A stretch of DNA of 64,000 bases from Aldehydirespirator sp965220345. GTDB lineage: Bacteria; Actinomycetota; Acidimicrobiia; Acidimicrobiales; Aldehydirespiratoraceae. Position 1 is the stretch's first letter; each line of letters opens with the position of its first letter. The notes below the pieces were generated by a model that was not told the origin of the DNA, searched no databases, and saw nothing but the letters and a program-made list of their open reading frames with translations. The DNA lies in the NCBI GenBank assembly GCA_965220345.1, contig OZ244822.1:2046001-2110000 (forward strand), written 5' to 3'. Positions 60,793 to 64,000 of the stretch are shown here, one piece after another. Made by a program: the position numbers and the translations under genes.

Positions 60793-61713
60793 ATGCCTAT
60801 CACTCCTAGCAAGCACATCTGGATGAACGGCGAGTTGGTCGCATGGGATGATGCCAAGGTCCATGTGCTCTCGCACACTCTGCATTACGGAATGGGAGTG
60901 TTTGAGGGCATTCGCACCTACGCCACCGACAACGGCCCGGCAGTGTTCAGGCTGACTGACCACATTGAGCGGCTCCACAACTCAGCCAAGATCTTGAACA
61001 TGCCTCTGCCTTATTCGGTGCCTGAGATCGTTGAGGCCACCAAACTGGTGGTGCGCGACAGCGGTCTGCCTGAATGCTACGTGCGTCCCATTGCCTATTT
61101 TGGCTACGGCGAGATCGGGTTGTCGGTGGCCGACTGCGTCACCGAGATGGCGATAGCTGTGTGGCCTTGGGGGGCGTATCTCGGTGATGACGCGCTCACC
61201 AAAGGCGTTCGCTTAAAGATCTCGTCATGGGCCCGCCATGATCACAACATCTTGCCGCCAGCTTCAAAGACCACCGGCAACTACGCCAACTCCACTCTGG
61301 CCAAAATGGAAGCCCTCAACGCTGGCTATGACGAAGCCATCATGTTGAACCGGGCTGGCATGGTGTCGGAATGCACAGGTGAGAACCTTTTCGTAGCTAC
61401 TGAAGACCGGCTGATCACGCCTCCGTTGAGTTCGGGAGCGCTGCCAGGCATAACTCAAGACTCGGTGATCTCCATCGCCCGCGATATTGGTATTGATGTC
61501 ACCGTCGGCGAACTCGCTCGCAGTGATCTGTACATCGCTAAGGAAATGTTCGTGTGTGGCACAGCGGCCGAGGTCAGCGCAGTCAACTCGGTGGATGATC
61601 GCATGCTGACGTGTCCCGGTACGCGCACTTTGGCTATCGCTGAGGCCTACGCGGACGTGGTGCGAGGCCGCAACGACCGTTACAAGACCTGGAACGAGCA
61701 TGTCCACGAGTAA
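60793..61713 (+). CDS. ilvE: Branched-chain amino-acid aminotransferase
   Basis: 306 residues, PLP fold type IV. The PLP lysine is K159 in PPASKTTGNYANS; HYGMGVFEGIRTY near the N-terminus and SECTGENLFV in the middle are family signatures. Final step of leucine, isoleucine and valine synthesis. It overlaps cimA by 14 bases, so the two are coupled. Confidence 0.95.
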   Translation: MPITPSKHIWMNGELVAWDDAKVHVLSHTLHYGMGVFEGIRTYATDNGPAVFRLTDHIERLHNSAKILNMPLPYSVPEIVEATKLVVRDSGLPECYVRPIAYFGYGEIGLSVADCVTEMAIAVWPWGAYLGDDALTKGVRLKISSWARHDHNILPPASKTTGNYANSTLAKMEALNAGYDEAIMLNRAGMVSECTGENLFVATEDRLITPPLSSGALPGITQDSVISIARDIGIDVTVGELARSDLYIAKEMFVCGTAAEVSAVNSVDDRMLTCPGTRTLAIAEAYADVVRGRNDRYKTWNEHVHE

Positions 61714-63322
61714 CAAACCGAAGCCGCAAAGGCACAGGGTCGAGATCTATGACACCACCCTGCGCGACGGCACCCAGCTTGAGGGCATTTCGCTCACCGT
61801 TGATGACAAACTGCGCATCGCCGCAAAACTCGATTATCTAGGCGTGGCCTACATCGAAGGGGGCTGGCCCGGGGCTAACCCCAAAGACGACGAGTTCTTC
61901 GCTCGTGCTAGTCAAGAACTCGACCTGAAAGTCAGCGAACTCGTTGCGTTCGGGTCCACCCGCAGAGCCAGAGGCAAAGTCGACTCTGATCAAGTGCTAG
62001 CCAACCTTGCAGGCGCGGGCACTTCAACGGTGTGTTTGGTGGGGAAGTGCTGGGACTATCACGTCACCGAAGCCTTGCAGACCACCTTGGATGAGGGCGT
62101 GGCCATGGTGGCTGACTCGGTGGCGTTCCTAGTAGCAGAAGGACGCAAAGTATTGTTCGACGCAGAGCATTTCTTTGACGGGTTTCGCGACAACCCCGAG
62201 TTCAGTTTGCGAGTGCTGGAAGCCGCGGCGATGGCCGGTGCCTCAACAGTGGTGCTGTGTGACACCAACGGTGGTGCCATGCCCGATGACATCTCAAAGG
62301 CTGTAGCTGCGGTTGCGGCTCATCTTGATTGTGATGTGGGTGTGCATATGCATAACGACACCGGCTGTGGCGTAGCCAACGCTTTGGCGGCAGTGCAGGT
62401 CGGTGCAGTGCAAGTGCAAGGAACCATCAACGGCTACGGAGAGCGGGTCGGTAACTGTGATCTAGTTCCGATCATCGCCAATCTTGAGTTGAAGATGGGC
62501 ATTCAAGCACTGCCCGAAGGTTGCCTTTCCCGACTGACCTCGGTTTCGCATCATGTGGCAGAGTTGGTGAACTTCCCGATCAATCCGCAGCAGCCATACG
62601 TGGGTACCAGCGCTTTCGCTCACAAAGCCGGGCTACATACCAGCGCTTTGAGCCGCCGCCCCGACGCTTATGAGCATGTCTCACCAGAGCTAGTCGGCAA
62701 CGGTACCAGGGTGCTGGTTTCAGAGATGGCTGGCCGTTCGACTTTGGAGATGCGTTCTTCTGAGCTTGGTCTGGATCTTGACGGTGCGGTGCTAGGAGAG
62801 GTGATCGACACGCTCAAACATCTTGAACATGCCGGCTACCATTTCGAGGCGGCTGATGCTTCGCTCGAGTTGTTGATGCGTGGTGCGGCTGGCTGGGAGC
62901 AGCCTTTCTTCAAGCTCGAATCTTTCCGCGTGTCGATGGATCACCGTTCCGGTACAGGTGCCCGAGCTTGGAACGATGTGTCGGTTGATGTGGACACTGA
63001 AGCAACCGTCAAGCTTTGGGTTGATGGCAGCCGAAGGGTGGCCGTGGGGGAAGGCAACGGGCCGGTCAACGCATTGGACACAGCACTGCGAGCGGCTTTG
63101 GCTGACCGTTATCCAGCGCTTGACAATATTGCACTGGCTGACTACAAGGTTCGCGTGCTTGATACCCAGAAAGGCACAGGTGCAATCACACGGGTGTTGA
63201 TCGACTCGACGGACCATCGCAAAATGTGGACCACTATCGGTGTGTCTGAGAACATAATCGAAGCATCATGGCAGGCACTCGCCGATTCGGTGGTCTACGG
63301 CCTGCTTCACACCTCCGACTGA
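61700..63322 (+). CDS. cimA: Citramalate synthase
   Basis: 540 residues of the LeuA/DRE-TIM family. DTTLRDGTQLEGISLT at the N-terminus, GGWPGANPKDDEFF, which distinguishes citramalate synthases from isopropylmalate synthases, metal ligands HMHNDTGCGVANALA, and a C-terminal LeuA-type regulatory domain (about 390-520). It makes citramalate from pyruvate and acetyl-CoA, opening isoleucine synthesis without threonine deaminase; LeuC, LeuD and LeuB then act on its product. Probably feedback-inhibited by isoleucine through the C-terminal domain. Confidence 0.92.
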   Translation: MSTSNKPKPQRHRVEIYDTTLRDGTQLEGISLTVDDKLRIAAKLDYLGVAYIEGGWPGANPKDDEFFARASQELDLKVSELVAFGSTRRARGKVDSDQVLANLAGAGTSTVCLVGKCWDYHVTEALQTTLDEGVAMVADSVAFLVAEGRKVLFDAEHFFDGFRDNPEFSLRVLEAAAMAGASTVVLCDTNGGAMPDDISKAVAAVAAHLDCDVGVHMHNDTGCGVANALAAVQVGAVQVQGTINGYGERVGNCDLVPIIANLELKMGIQALPEGCLSRLTSVSHHVAELVNFPINPQQPYVGTSAFAHKAGLHTSALSRRPDAYEHVSPELVGNGTRVLVSEMAGRSTLEMRSSELGLDLDGAVLGEVIDTLKHLEHAGYHFEAADASLELLMRGAAGWEQPFFKLESFRVSMDHRSGTGARAWNDVSVDVDTEATVKLWVDGSRRVAVGEGNGPVNALDTALRAALADRYPALDNIALADYKVRVLDTQKGTGAITRVLIDSTDHRKMWTTIGVSENIIEASWQALADSVVYGLLHTSD

Positions 63323-63354
63323 ACCCTCCAGCCACTATGCATTTGTGTATCTGT

Positions 63355-63591
63355 TCAAACCGACTTTGTCACAATGATCCGCCCGACCTCGGATTCCTGC
63401 ACATCGAACCAGAAAGCGATGGCTGATCGCGCCTCGCTCTCCACATCGTCATAGTGCCGTGTCTGAGCGAACACGGTTTCGAGTTCGTCGACGGTGATTC
63501 CCCACCAGCCGTCTCCCTGAGTTGCTCGAACATGGTAGGTGTCACTCGGAATGGCATCTACGACTTGGATCTTGGTCACCGTGTTCGTCAT
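63355..63591 (-). CDS. HicB-like antitoxin-family protein
   Basis: 78 residues from ATG 63591. TYHVRATQGDGWWGITVDELE, then TQARHYDDVESEARSAIAFW-like residues (here QTRHYDDVE) fits small HicB-like proteins of actinobacteria that pair with HicA-type toxins. No hicA follows. Convergent with cimA. Probably a solitary antitoxin or regulator. Confidence 0.6.
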   Translation of the reverse strand: MTNTVTKIQVVDAIPSDTYHVRATQGDGWWGITVDELETVFAQTRHYDDVESEARSAIAFWFDVQESEVGRIIVTKSV

Positions 63592-63683
63592 GCCTGTTCG
63601 TAGCATAGCTATGGATTTTGTGTCTGCTCGCCAATCTGAGGCTCTGCTTGGCGGGATGATTTCAGGTCTGTAGCATCTCGGCT

Positions 63684-64000
63684 GTGGCTGCTCCGTCCTA
63701 TGTTCCGTCAGCGGTGGCTGCTCCGACGCTTTACAGATCGCCGCCACGAAGGCTAGGATCGTGGCAAGCCCAGCGTCCAGGCGAAGTGGTTGGTGCTCCC
63801 CTTGATGAGGGCAGCGGTTTCGGTAACCAGGGTCCAGATCAGGGTTACGTATTGAAACTGGCGCAACGCTTCACAGGTCAGCTTCATCTGAGTGCTGGGG
63901 AGCATGAAAATGACGCTTTGGCCGGTTGTGCGGCGGTAGCGCTGCGACGGGCATCAATGTTCGGACGGGCACCAGTGATGCATGACTTGCGAGTGGCGTT
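63684..64000 (+). CDS. Conserved hypothetical protein, 3' end cut by window
   Basis: Open to the window edge from GTG 63684 (or GTG 63714). The readable part includes LYRSPPRRLGSWQAQRPGE, GFGNQGPDQGYVLKLAQRF, LSAGEHENDALAGCAAVALR and ASMFGRAPVMHDLRVA. It reads as real protein and resembles a conserved hypothetical of Acidimicrobiia that I recall but cannot name. No signal peptide. Confidence 0.65.
   Translation, partial: MAAPSYVPSAVAAPTLYRSPPRRLGSWQAQRPGEVVGAPLDEGSGFGNQGPDQGYVLKLAQRFTGQLHLSAGEHENDALAGCAAVALRRASMFGRAPVMHDLRVA

Overview
The window is 64 kb of a bacterial chromosome of moderate to high G+C content, almost certainly from an actinobacterium and most likely the class Acidimicrobiia. 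The clues are the Rpf-like gene between tatD and ksgA, the one-way block phoH-ybeY-corC-era-uppS-recO-glyS-dnaG, a PimB-like mannosyltransferase, frequent GTG/TTG starts, and a secreted protein carrying 'HVNRWKRVLLAFGE' modules. I associate such modules, from memory only, with Acidimicrobiia, including sponge-associated lineages. Neither window edge is a natural end: metG is cut on the left and a conserved hypothetical gene on the right.

Layout. 1-4236: metG, tatD, an Rpf-like wall hydrolase and ksgA, tightly packed and overlapping. 4233-6986: a zinc regulon with zur divergent from znuA and znuB, and no ATPase gene. 7063-17199: a NYN protein, tRNA genes and the long housekeeping block ending in dnaG. 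A promoter plus a long hairpin sit in front of dnaG, followed by four tRNA genes. 17241-21025: an accessory island between tRNA genes, with a DRB0094-type RNA ligase and a PaeR7I/XhoI-like restriction-modification pair. 21183-24492: tRNA-Met, a hypothetical, an inositol-phosphatase-like gene, tRNA-Val and trpB2. 24525-31239: a second accessory region with a decayed IS30 element, a two-gene nucleotidyltransferase module resembling toxin-antitoxin systems, a DUF5131 remnant, a HicB-like orphan and a 1133-codon secreted Calx-beta protein. Two long G tracts lie here, one inside the reading frame of the secreted protein.

31318-49263: metabolic genes, including transhydrogenase pntAa-pntAb-pntB, acyl-CoA ligase, a 5'-nucleotidase, an oxidoreductase, a zinc-ribbon coiled-coil protein, RNase P RNA, trpD, queG, a glycosyltransferase, ROK kinase, phosphofructokinase, an aminotransferase and an S9 peptidase. 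Several short tandem repeats (15-23 bp units) are scattered here. 49316-54405: a beta-propeller lipoprotein and leuD/leuC, with a third G/C tract directly after leuD. 54637-58970: a defence-type island with a retropepsin-like protein, McrB/McrC with an EVE-like sensor domain, and VapB with a frameshifted VapC. 59008-63322: greA with a newly noticed 47-aa membrane protein, then leuB, ilvE and cimA.

How the genes fit together. LeuC/LeuD/LeuB with IlvE and CimA give much of branched-chain amino-acid synthesis, including the pyruvate/citramalate route to isoleucine; the defence island splits this cluster. TrpD and TrpB2 belong to tryptophan synthesis. The most unusual signals are three G/C homopolymers of 11-14 bases, all in or just upstream of accessory or surface genes, which suggest phase variation. 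Other notable items are the structured dnaG leader, a perfectly phased 4 x 23 bp array, and an IS30 hairpin that would hide the transposase ribosome-binding site in read-through transcripts. All identifications rest on reading motifs; no database search was run.
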